DNA of 64,000 nt from Misgurnus anguillicaudatus (Eukaryota > Chordata > Actinopteri > Cypriniformes > Cobitidae): NCBI RefSeq assembly GCF_027580225.2, contig NC_073339.2:41956501-42020500 (forward strand). The letters are read 5' to 3'. Within the stretch, counting starts at the first letter, position 1. The number at the start of each line of letters is the position of its first letter. The notes beneath the pieces were generated by a model. It was not told the DNA's origin. It was given only the letters and a program-made list of their open reading frames with translations, and made no database searches. Position numbers and translations under genes: made by a program. Of the stretch, positions 20,102 through 30,542 are shown piece after piece.

Positions 20102-20767
20102 TGTACCTGTAACAAAGCAAGAGATCAGAAATTACATACTGATATAGTTTTCGTTTAGCATGTCATGTTGACAGAACTAATTGTCATTTTACTGTAACTT
20201 TACAACAGAAAAACAGATTACCTTTACAGTTCTTGATCAGAACTTTGAATAAAACAGTCAACTAATTCTCAGTCTGTCTAATTTCACTTCAAATTATAAC
20301 ATGTGTAGACAAATATTAAACATTATTCTTGTTCAGAATTGTCTGAACCTGGAGGTAATTATGTAAGTGACAGCAAAATGTACTCATAAAATAATATTTT
20401 AAATATTAAAATTTTATGAAAGTATGAAAACACTGGAGCATTTCAAGATTCATTTTTTAATGCGATACAGTTGAACTCTGCATAACTCAATTATAAATTT
20501 TAATGTATGCATATAATATTGTTTTTAGAAAAAAATATTTGCTTCAAAATCTCATCTTTTCTGTTGTAAACATTATCAAATTACTGAACTGATCTTAATG
20601 TTGTACTGTACACACTATTTGACAGGCAGATTTAACTCCACGCTATGTCACTTTGCAGTGCGTTCTACCATTTGCTAAAAGAAATAAAAACAATCAACTG
20701 CTGATTTTTAAATCTGTAAAAAATATTAAGGGCTAATAATTTTTTTAATCTATGTAAAATACACATT
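20102..20767 (-). other. Inferred intron 1 of copy 5
   Basis: Homologous to the copy 2 intron without its palindromic MITE; the empty site lies at about 20467-20480. No gene or element recognised. Confidence 0.7.
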
Positions 20768-20960
20768 CTTACCTGTGAATATTTAGCATGCAATATCATT
20801 ACCGGCTAAACTTTACACAGCTTCAGGTGCAAGCACAGGTTTAACTCTTATGCATTCAGGCACATTCATATAAGAGGGAAAGTTCATTCAACAATCTTTA
20901 AAGGGACAAAGAGCATCAACCTCGAGAAATTTAGTTAATAAACTACAACTCAAAATTACA
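20768..20960 (-). promoter_or_regulatory. Copy 5 promoter module, noncoding exon 1 and splice donor
   Basis: GTTAAT half-site (plus, about 20934), DR1-like GGGACAAAGAGCA (about 20903-20915), TATA-like CTTATATGAA (about 20865-20874), noncoding exon 1 ending at 20773, donor GTAAG at 20772-20768. Confidence 0.75.
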
Positions 20961-21096
20961 TCACTGTGATATAAAATAAGAATTCTATTTATTTATGGGT
21001 TTTGGGTTAATCACAATTTAATAAAAAATATCTGCTTTTAAAATAGGGAAAACATTTCTGTCAACAGGCAAGAAATGTGCATATGAAAAAGATTAG

Positions 21097-22100
21097 CCCA
21101 GATAGCATGCAACCATTGAAACAATGCTAAAAATTGTTGATTTGTCAATGTTAATCAATATCAGGTTTGTACCCTCCATCAACATTGAAAAAATGTTGAA
21201 ACCCCAACAAACCACCACTATCGTGATCAGTGCCTGCTTTAGTTGGGCTGTTGACTCCTGAGATTCATTAAGTTAAATCTTTCTTTTCATTTTTAGTGTT
21301 TGTATGTGTTGATGTAGAAACGCAAGTGCATTGGAAAGAAAGAAAGTGTTTCAAAGTTAAGTTAAAACTGATTGCTTTTTTTGAAGTTTTGAAGATAGAT
21401 GATTATGTTGATCCGGTTTTGACCATTATAATTCTTCTGGTTTGTAAATCCACTGTGACAAGATAAACAGAAAAAAAATGCTGACACATTTAGACATCAT
21501 TACTCATCCTACAAATCTCAACAATGGTGACAATCATCAAACAAATTCAGATAAAACCATCAACTGCAATGCATTCTGGGAGTCATAAATTAGTTTAGTA
21601 CTGCGAGGATACCCAACATGCATTGCAGCATGAAGCTTTCTTTTGTTGATCGTCACCATTGATGAGATTATTGACCGATTCATGATGTCAGAGATAGATG
21701 CAATAGTTTAACCTTCTAAATGTGTTTTTAAAATTCTCAAAATAACAGACCTGACGCTGCTTCAAACTAGTACTGTAAATCCACTTCTTTCACATTTTTA
21801 ACAGTATTTCATTAATATTATTCAGGTATATCTACAAGAATTAAACTACTTATTTGTTGTCTTTGCAATAGCAGATGTATTTTAAAACACTGCTTCAACA
21901 GCCAAAGAAAACTTAACATTAAAACACAATAGTCAAGAGGACAACTAAAGCAAACACTGATCGCAATAATTGTGATTTGTTTAAATTTCAATATTTTTTC
22001 AATATTAACGGAGGGTGCAAACCTGATATTGATTCAATGGTATTACCATTGACAAATCAACAACCTTCAACACTGCTTCAATAGTTGCATGCCATCTGGG
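21097..22100. mobile_element. Second copy of the CCCAGATAGCATGC-ended transposon
   Basis: TAG duplications at 21094-21096 and 22101-22103. Same place relative to the gene, and same interior, as 7503-8552, so the insertion predates duplication of this spacer. Shorter by about 46 bp, mainly from small internal deletions. Confidence 0.8.
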
Positions 22101-22257
22101 TAGTGCTACTCTGCCACAATGATGTCATATAATACCCATAAATAGTCGAGTTATAATTAATTACATTATATTTTGGGTCAAGGGTTCATCCAAAAATTAC
22201 CTTTCATGTATGAATTGCAATGGATCACAAAAGCAAATAAATTGCAGAGTGCACTTT

Positions 22258-22263
22258 TTTATT
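22258..22263 (-). terminator. Putative poly(A) signal of copy 6
   Basis: AATAAA on the minus strand, 239 bases past the copy 6 stop, in the flank shared with copies 3 and 7. Confidence 0.55.
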
Positions 22264-22501
22264 CAATAAATCACAATATGTGGTTTACCAAAAAAAATAA
22301 ATATGCAAGAGGTCATGTTGTGTAAGAACAATGAATATCTCACTATTGAATTAGAATGATATGAAGTACAAATAAACATTGACTTTGACAATAATGCTGA
22401 GTAGAAAAAAAATCACCAAAGACCAAGTGAGTAAACAATGCAACGTAATACGTATCAAAGATGATTTAATAAAACAAAGTAAAACACAAATTGAACATTT
22501 G

Positions 22502-24106
22502 TTAAATAAAAAAAATCTTTCTAGTTTGTTTTTTTCTTCTACATATTCTGCAGCATAAATATCTGATAAGCACATATGTGGTCAGCATTATGAGTGACAC
22601 AGCAGACAGCAGGAACAACATGACATCAACAGAGTGATACGAGTACCAGGGCATTTTGTACGACTCTGTGCGTAAATGAGCGGCACCTTTGTGCCTCATG
22701 ACAAACTCAATCCAGAAGATGGCGCTGTCCAGAGGCTTCACTGGAACGTCTCTGTGAAGTCTTGAGAGTCTCTGCATGTTCTCCCGATAACTGGGATTAT
22801 AAAGAACCTCCTTGACAGTTTCTAGAAAGGAGTCCTTATCCACTGTGGCAAAGTCTACGGTCTTGGCTACACCCTTCACTCTCATCTTTGAAAGATTATC
22901 AGGCTGGTCTAAGATGAGTCCAAATCCAATGATTGGTACCCCATGGTAGATGGCTTCTTGGACTCCATTGGTTCCACCATGAGCCACAAAGACTCTGGTT
23001 TTAGGATGACCCAGAAGATCATTCTGAGGTATCCAGTCCATTATTAAGGTGTTGTTTCCCAGTGCAGATGGTCTCCTTCCTTTGTACCTCCAGATGATCT
23101 TCTGTGGAAGTTCAGCAAAAGCTTCAGCAATGGCCTCTGCCACATCATCAGGAAGTTGACCAATGAGAGTGCCCAGAGACATGACGATGACACCGTGATC
23201 ACCAGAGCTCTGCACAAAGTCCTCGAGATCTTGTGGAAGAGGCTTTGATGGCTTACACTGAAAGCCACCCATGTAGACAATGTTTGGCATAGTGGGCCGT
23301 GGATATTCAAAAATAAAATCAACCCTGTGGAGCCACAGATCAGCACCCTGAATTAAGGAAAAATAGGATGTTCCTGGGCCAATGAAGCGTTCGCTTACTT
23401 CGTTATAATATGGAGTGAACATGAAAGCGACAAGTGATTCAGTGATGATGTACATCAAAATATTCTTCACTCTTTCAGAAAAACTCATGCGGTCTGATAA
23501 CTCAATCATTGGCAAAGGTACATAAGAAAGTGGTGAAGGGGCTATTGCAAAGTGACCCTCATTGTACACTGTCCAACGGACATTGTAGACAATGGGCAGT
23601 TTAAGATAATGACCCAATATTACACCTCCAAACATGGCCGGATCTGTAAGCATCAAATCATATTTGCTCTCTTTTAGGGAATAAATTAGCTGCTGGTCTT
23701 CAAGCATGTTACTTATTAGATCATATTCGCCTTTAATCATCTCTAGAAAACCTTGCCACGTTTCTATCTCCAGTTTCAGGCGAGCCCAAGTGGAGCCATC
23801 CCTCAATATGTTTAGCATTCTTGATGCAAACACCTGGAAGAATTCTTCATCAAGTCCTCCTGCAGTCTTCACAGTGATGGATGTGTAGAGAGGTGAAGAT
23901 TCTTTGATGTACCAGCTGTCTGACATCCGGATGACTGTGATATTGTGACCTTTGGTGTGAAGAGCCTCAATCAGGATTTTCATGTTGACCCAATGACTGC
24001 CGTCCACAGGATAGACAAGGACATTCCCGCTTTGAACAACCGGGACAGTCATCACCAGGAGGGTTAAGAAAACTGGACCAAACATCAGATAAACCTGTCC
24101 GTTCAT
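22502..24106 (-). CDS. ugt5: UGT5-type UDP-glucuronosyltransferase, copy 6 (altered C-terminal tail)
   Basis: Encodes 534 residues. Everything up to the transmembrane helix is normal: signal peptide, His38, Asp155, UGT signature. A run of seven A where copies 1 and 2 have six shifts the frame just after CRICRRK, so the tail reads KKQTRKIFFI and passes the usual stop. The KxKxx retrieval signal is lost. The N-terminal half is closest to copy 2, with its own segment near 235 (LVAFMFTPYYNEVSERF) and ILDQPDN instead of IFDQPDN (also in copy 9). The enzyme is probably active, but its retention may depend on the transmembrane segment or on partner UGTs. Confidence 0.93.
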   Translation of the reverse strand: MNGQVYLMFGPVFLTLLVMTVPVVQSGNVLVYPVDGSHWVNMKILIEALHTKGHNITVIRMSDSWYIKESSPLYTSITVKTAGGLDEEFFQVFASRMLNILRDGSTWARLKLEIETWQGFLEMIKGEYDLISNMLEDQQLIYSLKESKYDLMLTDPAMFGGVILGHYLKLPIVYNVRWTVYNEGHFAIAPSPLSYVPLPMIELSDRMSFSERVKNILMYIITESLVAFMFTPYYNEVSERFIGPGTSYFSLIQGADLWLHRVDFIFEYPRPTMPNIVYMGGFQCKPSKPLPQDLEDFVQSSGDHGVIVMSLGTLIGQLPDDVAEAIAEAFAELPQKIIWRYKGRRPSALGNNTLIMDWIPQNDLLGHPKTRVFVAHGGTNGVQEAIYHGVPIIGFGLILDQPDNLSKMRVKGVAKTVDFATVDKDSFLETVKEVLYNPSYRENMQRLSRLHRDVPVKPLDSAIFWIEFVMRHKGAAHLRTESYKMPWYSYHSVDVMLFLLSAVSLIMLTTYVLIRYLCCRICRRKKQTRKIFFI

Positions 24107-24136
24107 TGTACCTGTAACAAAGCAAGAGATCAGAAC

Positions 24137-24826
24137 TTATTTACTAATCGGCGGCTGCTGACTTTTCTTCCGAGGGGTGCGAATTCAAAATATGTGTTCA
24201 GAGTGTCGTTCAGCATGTCAAAATATGTGTTTGTTGCGTCATTTAAAAAATACGCACACATGTCGAAAGGGTTTATGATAAAAGAAACGCTCACGTTTAG
24301 AAATACTCGCAAGACACTCACTTAACACTAATCTCTGATTACACATGAGATTAAGCAATATCTGGCAAACGTAAACGTCTCTTTTATCATAAACCCCTTT
24401 GACGTAGGTGTAGCGGGCGCTTATTTTGACAAGACGTGATGCACATAAGTTTACATGATGTGTCGAACACATATTTTGAAAAGACGAGCAACACACATGA
24501 TGGGCTAAATACATCATGTGATGAGCTCCGCATTAGTGATGGGTCGTTCGCGAACGAGCCGGCTCTAAGAGCTGATTCTTTGTAGCGAACGAGCAGAGCC
24601 GAATCTTCAGACGCAGGCAGGGGTGGGACCGTAAGAGCCAGCTCTTCTAAGGGAGCCAAGCCAGAAGAGCCGAATCTATGAAAAGAGCCAGACTGCCATC
24701 ACTAAAATGTAGAGCCGGAGCTTGAGCCGAAAGAGCCGAATCTATGGAAAGAGCCGGACTGCCCATCACTACTCCGCATTTGTGCAACCTCGAAAAAGAC
24801 ATTGCTGGCCGCCACTGGTACTGATA
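24137..24826. mobile_element. Transposon-like insert containing a hAT element
   Basis: Absent from the paralogous introns of copies 2 and 5, where the acceptor region runs straight into ACTGATATAGTTTT. Contains an internal inverted pair: GGGTTTATGATAAAAG at about 24269 and CTTTTATCATAAACCC at about 24381. Outer ends are approximate (CGGCGGC and GCCGCC). Family unknown. Confidence 0.55.
24534..24771. mobile_element. hAT-type MITE with 8-bp target duplication
   Basis: Ends TAGTGATGGG and CCCATCACTA are exact inverted repeats, flanked by the 8-bp duplication CTCCGCAT at 24526-24533 and 24772-24779. The interior repeats AGAGCCGAATCT-type blocks. The 8-bp duplication is diagnostic of the hAT superfamily. 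No transposase. Confidence 0.9.
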
Positions 24827-25207
24827 TAGTTTTTAGTTAGCATGTGATGTCTTCAGTAGGCTACATTATTAACAGAACTAACTGTAATTTTACTTTAACT
24901 TTACTATAAACAAAAGATGAGATCAGAAACAGTTTATCTTCTACAGTTCTTGATCAAAACTCTGTATAAAACGAATTCTCAGTCTGTCCACTTTCACCTT
25001 GAATTTTAACATGTGTAGACAAATATTAAACATCATGCTTGTTTAAAATTCTCTGAACCTGGAGGAAATTATGTAAGTGATTATCAATCAACAACAAAAG
25101 GTACTGGGTAAACCATGAAAACAGGTCAACTATTTTACAATTTTATGAAAGTATGAAGACATTGGAGTGTTTCAAAATAAATTTTTAATGCAATATAGTT
25201 TCCTGTT

Positions 25208-25350
25208 TTCCTGTCTAGCTCAGTGGTAGGGCATTGCTTTTGCAGTGCAAAAGGTCATAGGTTTGAACCCAGGGAGCACAAGTAAATGTATAGCTTGTAA
25301 GTCGCTTTGGATAAAAGCGTCTGCCAAATGCATAAATAAAAATAAATAAA
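25208..25350 (+). mobile_element. tRNA-derived SINE
   Basis: TAGCTCAGTGGTAGGGC matches a polymerase III A box and GGTTTGAACCC a B box at tRNA spacing. The tail AAGTCGCTTTGGATAAAAGC then GTCTGCCAAATG is the conserved fish SINE tail, followed by AAATAAAT repeats. It resembles the HAmo-type SINEs of cyprinids. Not a functional tRNA: no intact acceptor stem is evident. Confidence 0.8.
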
Positions 25351-25668
25351 TAATCAAAATAAATAAATAACTATGCATAACTCAATTATTAATTTTAATG
25401 CAATTTTGTTGTGTAATTTTAACAATATTGTTTTAGAAAAAAATTACTTCAAAATCTCATCTTGTCTGTCGTAAACATTATCAAATTACTGAACTGATCT
25501 TAATGTTGTACTGTACAGACCATTTGACAGGCAGATATAACTCTATGTCACGTTGCAGTTGGTTCTAACATTTGCTAAAAGAAATAAAAACAATCCACTG
25601 CTGATTTTTAAATCTGTAAAACAATATTAAGGGATAATTATTATTTGAACCTATTTAAAATACACATT

Positions 25669-25860
25669 CTTACCTGTGAATATTTAGCATGCAATATCAT
25701 TACCGGCTTAACTTTACACAGCTACAGGTGCAAGCAGCTCTTTTCAGGCACTTTCATATAAGAGGAAAAGTTTATTCAACAATCTTTATAGGGACAAAGA
25801 GCATCAACCTCGAGAAATTTAGTTAATAAACTACAACTCAACATTACATCACTGTGATAT
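25669..25860 (-). promoter_or_regulatory. Copy 6 promoter module, noncoding exon 1 and splice donor
   Basis: GTTAAT half-site (plus, about 25822), DR1-like GGGACAAAGAGCA (about 25791-25803), TATA-like CTTATATGAA (about 25753-25762), noncoding exon 1 ending at 25674, donor GTAAG at 25673-25669. Exon 1 is shorter than in copies 2 and 5 owing to a small deletion. Confidence 0.72.
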
Positions 25861-26399
25861 AAAATTAGAAGTCTTTTTATTTTTGAGTTTTGGTTTAATC
25901 ACAATTTAATAAAAAAATATCCGCTTCTAAAATAGGGAAAACATTTCTGTCAACAGGCAAGAAAAGTGCGTATGAAAAAGATTAGTGAGACTCTTCCACA
26001 ATTATGTCGCCCATAAAGAGGCGAGTTATAATTAATTACATTATATTTTGGGCCAAAGGTTCATCCAAAAATTACCTTTCATGTATGAATTGTATTGGAT
26101 CACAAAAGCAAATAAATTGCAGAGTGCACTTTTTTATTCAATAAATCACAATATGTGGTTTACAAAAAAATTGTTTAAATATGCAAGAGGTTATATGTTG
26201 TGTAAGAACAATGAATACCTCACTATTGAATTAGAATGATATGAAGTACAAATAAATATTGACTTTGACAATAATGCTGAGTAGAAAAAAATCACCAAAG
26301 ACCAAGTGAGCAAACAATGCAACGCAATACCCATCAAAGATGATTTAATAAAACAAAGTAAAACACAAATTGAACATTTGTTAAATAAAAAAAATCTTT
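25861..26399. other. Spacer between the copy 6 promoter and copy 7
   Basis: Homologous to the spacers before copies 3 and 6 but without the 1-kb transposon (empty TAG at 25983-25985). Contains the 3' UTR and poly(A) signal of copy 7 (26133-26138). Confidence 0.65.
26133..26138 (-). terminator. Putative poly(A) signal of copy 7
   Basis: AATAAA on the minus strand, 262 bases past the copy 7 stop, in the flank shared with copies 3 and 6. Confidence 0.55.
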
Positions 26400-27989
26400 C
26401 TAGTTTGTTTTTGTTTTTCTCTTACATATTCTGCAGCATAAATATCTGATAAGCACATATGTGGTCAACATTATGAGCGTCACAGCAGACAGCAGGAACA
26501 ACATGACATCAACAGAGTGATACGAGTACCAGGGCATTTTATACGAGTCTGTGCGTAAATGAGCGGCACCTTTGTGCCTCATGACAAACTCAATCCAGAA
26601 GATGGCGCTGTCCAGAGGCTTTACTGGAACGTCTCTGTGAAGTCTTGAGAGTCTCTGCATGTTCTCCCGATAACTGGGATTATAAAGAACCTCCTTGACA
26701 GTTTCTAGAAAGGAGTCCTTATCCACTGTGGCAAAGTCTATGGTCTTGGCTACACCCTTCACTCTCATCTTTGAAAGATTATCAGGCTGGTCAAAGATGA
26801 GTCCAAATCCAATGATTGGTACCCCATGGTAGATGGCTTCTTGGACTCCATTGGTTCCACCATGAGCAACAAAGGCTCTGGTCTTAGGATGACCCAGAAG
26901 ATCATTCTGAGGTATCCACTCCATTATTAAAGTGTTGTTTCCCAGTGCAGATGGTTTTCTTCCTTTGTACCTCCAGATGATCTTCTGTGGAAGTTCAGCA
27001 AAAGCTTCAGCAATGGCCTCTGCCACATCATCAGGAAGTTGACCAATGAGAGTTCCCAGAGACATGACAATGACACCGTGATCACCAGAGCTCTGCACAA
27101 AGACCTCGAGATCTTGCGGAAGAGGCTTTGATGGCTTGCACTGAAAGCCACCCATGTGAACAATGTTCGGCATAGTGGGCCGTGGATATTCAAAAATAAA
27201 ATCAACCCTGTGGAGCCACAGATCAGCACCCTGAATTAAATTCTCAAATGATATCCCTGGGCCAATGAAGCGTTCACATAGTGCATTATATGGTGGAGCG
27301 ATCATGAGAGCGATCTGTGTTTGAGTTACAATGTACATTAATATGTTCTTTACTCTTTTAAAAAAACTCATGCGGTCTGATAACTCCATCATTGGCAAAG
27401 GTACATAAGAAAGTGGGGATGGAGCTATGGCAAAATGACCCTCACTGAACGCCGTCCACCGGACATTGTAGACAATGGGCAGTTTAAGATAATGACCCAG
27501 TATTACACCTCCAAACTTGACTGGATCTGTAAGCATCAAATCATATTTGGCCTCCTGTAAGGCTTGAATTAACTGCTGGTCTTCAAACATGTTCACAATC
27601 ATTTCACTTTCTACTTGAAAGATTTTTAAAGCATTTTTCCACATCTCCATCTCCAAATTCAGACGAGCCCATGTGGAACCTTCCCTAATAATTTCCAGGA
27701 GTCTTGATGCAAACACCTTGACGAATTCTTCATCAAACCCTCCAGGAGCATTCACAGTTATGGATGTGTAGTGAGGTGAAAACTCTTTGACGTACCAGCT
27801 GTCTAGCATCCGGATCACTGTGATGTTGTGACCTTTGGCGTGAAGAGCCTCAATCAAGATGTTCATGTTGACCCAATGACTTCCTTCTACAGGAAAGACA
27901 AGAACATTCCCGCTCTGAATGACTGGGACAGTCATCGCCAGGAGGGTTAAGAAGATCAGATTAGGCATCAGAGAAACCTTTCTATTCAT
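26400..27989 (-). CDS. ugt5: UGT5-type UDP-glucuronosyltransferase, copy 7
   Basis: Encodes 529 residues. Belongs with copy 8 to a second N-terminal class: AMTVPVIQSG in the signal peptide region, VKFGGVILGHY after Asp155, and ISFENLIQGADL near residue 255. His38 and Asp155 are kept. The tail ends KTKTN, still KxKxx. MEWIPQ replaces MDWIPQ. The acceptor (CCAG) ends at 27995; the intron to the module at 28427 is the shortest in the cluster, about 440 bp. The donor-domain half is nearly identical to copies 1-6 despite the divergent acceptor-binding half. Confidence 0.95.
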   Translation of the reverse strand: MNRKVSLMPNLIFLTLLAMTVPVIQSGNVLVFPVEGSHWVNMNILIEALHAKGHNITVIRMLDSWYVKEFSPHYTSITVNAPGGFDEEFVKVFASRLLEIIREGSTWARLNLEMEMWKNALKIFQVESEMIVNMFEDQQLIQALQEAKYDLMLTDPVKFGGVILGHYLKLPIVYNVRWTAFSEGHFAIAPSPLSYVPLPMMELSDRMSFFKRVKNILMYIVTQTQIALMIAPPYNALCERFIGPGISFENLIQGADLWLHRVDFIFEYPRPTMPNIVHMGGFQCKPSKPLPQDLEVFVQSSGDHGVIVMSLGTLIGQLPDDVAEAIAEAFAELPQKIIWRYKGRKPSALGNNTLIMEWIPQNDLLGHPKTRAFVAHGGTNGVQEAIYHGVPIIGFGLIFDQPDNLSKMRVKGVAKTIDFATVDKDSFLETVKEVLYNPSYRENMQRLSRLHRDVPVKPLDSAIFWIEFVMRHKGAAHLRTDSYKMPWYSYHSVDVMLFLLSAVTLIMLTTYVLIRYLCCRICKRKTKTN

Positions 27990-28426
27990 ATCACCTGGAA
28001 CAAAGACTATGAATTATCCATTGAAAGGTGTCTTAAAATCTGGTAAACATGATATCTACAGTATTTCTAAAAACCATTCCAGCATATTTGGCTATATTCA
28101 GGGCAAAATCAGGTTAATATACATAAGTTAATTAATACATTAATACTACTGAATCTGAAGCAAATTATGTTACAGCTTACCAAAATCAGCAACAAATTCT
28201 GTTGGGTGACACTTAAGAACACATCAACTATTGTAAGAGTCACATATTACAGTTTTCGGTAGTCAACTGCGTTGTTTGCTTTCGAGTCACTCTTGCGATA
28301 TTTTGATATAATTTGCATGTCTTCCTGCAAACCCTCTGATAGACATAAAAATGATCCACTACTGCTTGATTATCAAACCTGTAAAATAATATTAATGGTT
28401 ATCAATAATTTATACAAACATATATT

Positions 28427-28590
28427 CTTACCTATAAATATTCAGCATGCAATATCATTACCATCTAAACTTATGTTGAGTCTACAGGTGTGAGCACATT
28501 CATATAAGACTGGAAGTTCATTTAACAATCTTTAAAGGGACAAAGGGCATCAACCTTCAGATATCTAGTTAATAAATTACCACTCAACAT
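28427..28590 (-). promoter_or_regulatory. Copy 7 promoter module, short noncoding exon 1 and splice donor
   Basis: GTTAAT half-site (plus, about 28567), DR1-like GGGACAAAGGGCA (about 28537-28549), TATA-like CTTATATG (28501-28508), donor ATAG|GTAAG with the exon ending at 28432. The TATA-to-donor distance is about 70 bp rather than about 100, so exon 1 is shorter. Confidence 0.7.
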
Positions 28591-28746
28591 TACAGCATTG
28601 TGATAAACAATTAAAAGTTTCTTTACTCTGGTTGTTGGGCAAACACAATTCAATCAAAGTATATCCATTTCTATATAGTGAAAACATTCTTTCAACAGTC
28701 AGAAACAAAATAGACAATGAACAGATTTGTGATACTCTGCCGCAGG

Positions 28747-29975
28747 TACCCAGCTAGTTTTAAGAACGTTCCCTGAAAGTTCCCAAGTTTCCCAAAAACA
28801 TTCTGCCAATGTAAAAAGTGTCCAGTTTTCTTTAAGTTCTAAGAATGTTTCTGAGTTGTCTGAACGTTAGAGGAATGTTACATTTTACCATTTTTAAACA
28901 TTATGACAATGTCATGTTTTAATGTTCACACAATGTTTAAAACAACAGCTGTTTATTATATTGACTTGTTTGATTGAATGTAAATGATAGAGAAACATTG
29001 CATTTTATTATTTAATAAAACATTATTTCTGAATGTTCAGTAAATATATTCCTGTAGAAAACACAATTCACTTATTAGGTTTAGATGTTTGTTTCATTTT
29101 AAGTCACCATTATTGTGATTAGTGTTTGTTTTAGTTGGACTCTTGACAATTGACTTTTTGCTTGCTATTATTTTCCTGGTTGTGTTAACTTTGTGTTAAT
29201 GCACCACATTTGTTATGAACATGTAAAGTTAATAGTGTAATTCTGTGATTGTCACCATGGTTGAGATTCATACTCTGATTCTTGATGTTTATGCATCCCA
29301 ATTATACAGCTGATATTTTTTGCTGATATAATCACAAAGTTTCTTAAACTCCTTAATGACAAACTGCTGTGAAAGTGCTGGATCTCATTTCCCTTGTTGA
29401 TAGAAAATACTTTTTTGATTAGTAAATTAATTAGGTGATGATTTTTACCATTATGTACCAAGCACCACAGAATTACACTATTAACTTTTCATAACAAATG
29501 TGGTGTATTAACAAAAAGTTAACACAACCAGGAAAAAATAGCAAGCAAAAAGTCAAGGTTCAAGAGTCCAACTAAAACAAACACTAATTACAATAATGAT
29601 GACTATAAATGAAACAAATCATCAACATCCAAACCCAATACGTGAATTGTGTCCTCCACAGCAACACATTTACTGAACATTCAGAAATGTTTCATCAATA
29701 ATAAAATGCAATGTTTCTCTATCATTTACATAACAACCAAACAAAGTCAATATAATAAACAGTTGTTGTTTTAAACATTGTGTGAACATTAAAACATGAC
29801 ATTGTCATAACGTTTAAAAATGGTAAAATGTAACATTCCTCTAACGTTCAGACAACTCAGAAACATTCCTAGAACTTAAAGAAAACTGGACACTTTTTAC
29901 GTTGGCAGAACGTTTTTGGGAACCTTGGGAACTTTCAGGGAATGTTCTTAGAACTTTTTTCTGCTAGCTGGGTAA
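28747..29975. mobile_element. Large palindromic MITE (about 1.23 kb)
   Basis: Ends TACCCAGCTAG and CTAGCTGGGTA are inverted; arms of about 500 bp carry matching blocks such as AACGTTCCCTGAAAGTTCCC / GGGAACTTTCAGGGAATGTT and CATGACATTGTCATAA / TTATGACAATGTCATG. The centre is near 29360. No transposase. The ends resemble those of the 7503 element (CCCAG), which may indicate a related family. Confidence 0.75.
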
Positions 29976-30542
29976 ACACCCATGAGTTAACAAGTATATT
30001 TTTAGAGCAAGGGGTTAAAGGGTTAACTCATCTAAATATTAAATGTCATGTCACAAACCTTTATGATTTGGTTTGGGACACAGAAAAACAGATCAATTGC
30101 ATACTGTATACAATATTGCATGTGAGAGCTGTGCATAATTCAGTTTAACTGAGTGTATATTGTGAAGTGTTAGGTGGTCCTAAAGTTCCTCACTAGACCA
30201 ATAACTGGTTCTGGATTTACCTTGACTTCAGTGAAAAATGACATGGACTACAAATGTCCAAATGGACTTGAAGATGAGCCGACATTTTCAACATTTACAA
30301 AGCAGCATTTGTCTTATCTATACACAAATTCCCGACCTTAATTTCTCCCGCACCTCGTCTTTCATTTTATTTCTCTGTTTGTTTTGTTGTTGTGGCTGGC
30401 AATGTGAGCTGCTCGGCGCTTTCGCAATTTAAGGTCAAAAGTTTGGGGATATCACACAAGTTATGTTGCTACCTAGCCCTATGTATTTTAAAGAGCAACT
30501 ATGGTCCGATTCACGATTTTACATTTCCTTCGGTGTGTGTGT

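Larger units (their letters stand above)
20961..22501. other. Spacer between the copy 5 promoter and copy 6
   Basis: Holds the transposon at 21097-22100 and then the 3' flank of copy 6 (from about 22104), which matches those of copies 3 and 7. Nothing else recognised. Confidence 0.65.
24107..25668 (-). other. Inferred intron 1 of copy 6, with nested insertions
   Basis: Runs from the donor at 25673 to the acceptor at 24112. Compared with the copy 5 intron it gained a composite insert of about 690 bp (about 24137-24826) and a SINE near 25210-25345. The remainder aligns with the copy 2 and copy 5 introns. Confidence 0.65.

Noticed and set aside
25208..25280. tRNA gene
   Set aside because: A and B boxes are present, but the sequence continues into a typical SINE tail and A-rich end, and no intact cloverleaf acceptor stem is evident.
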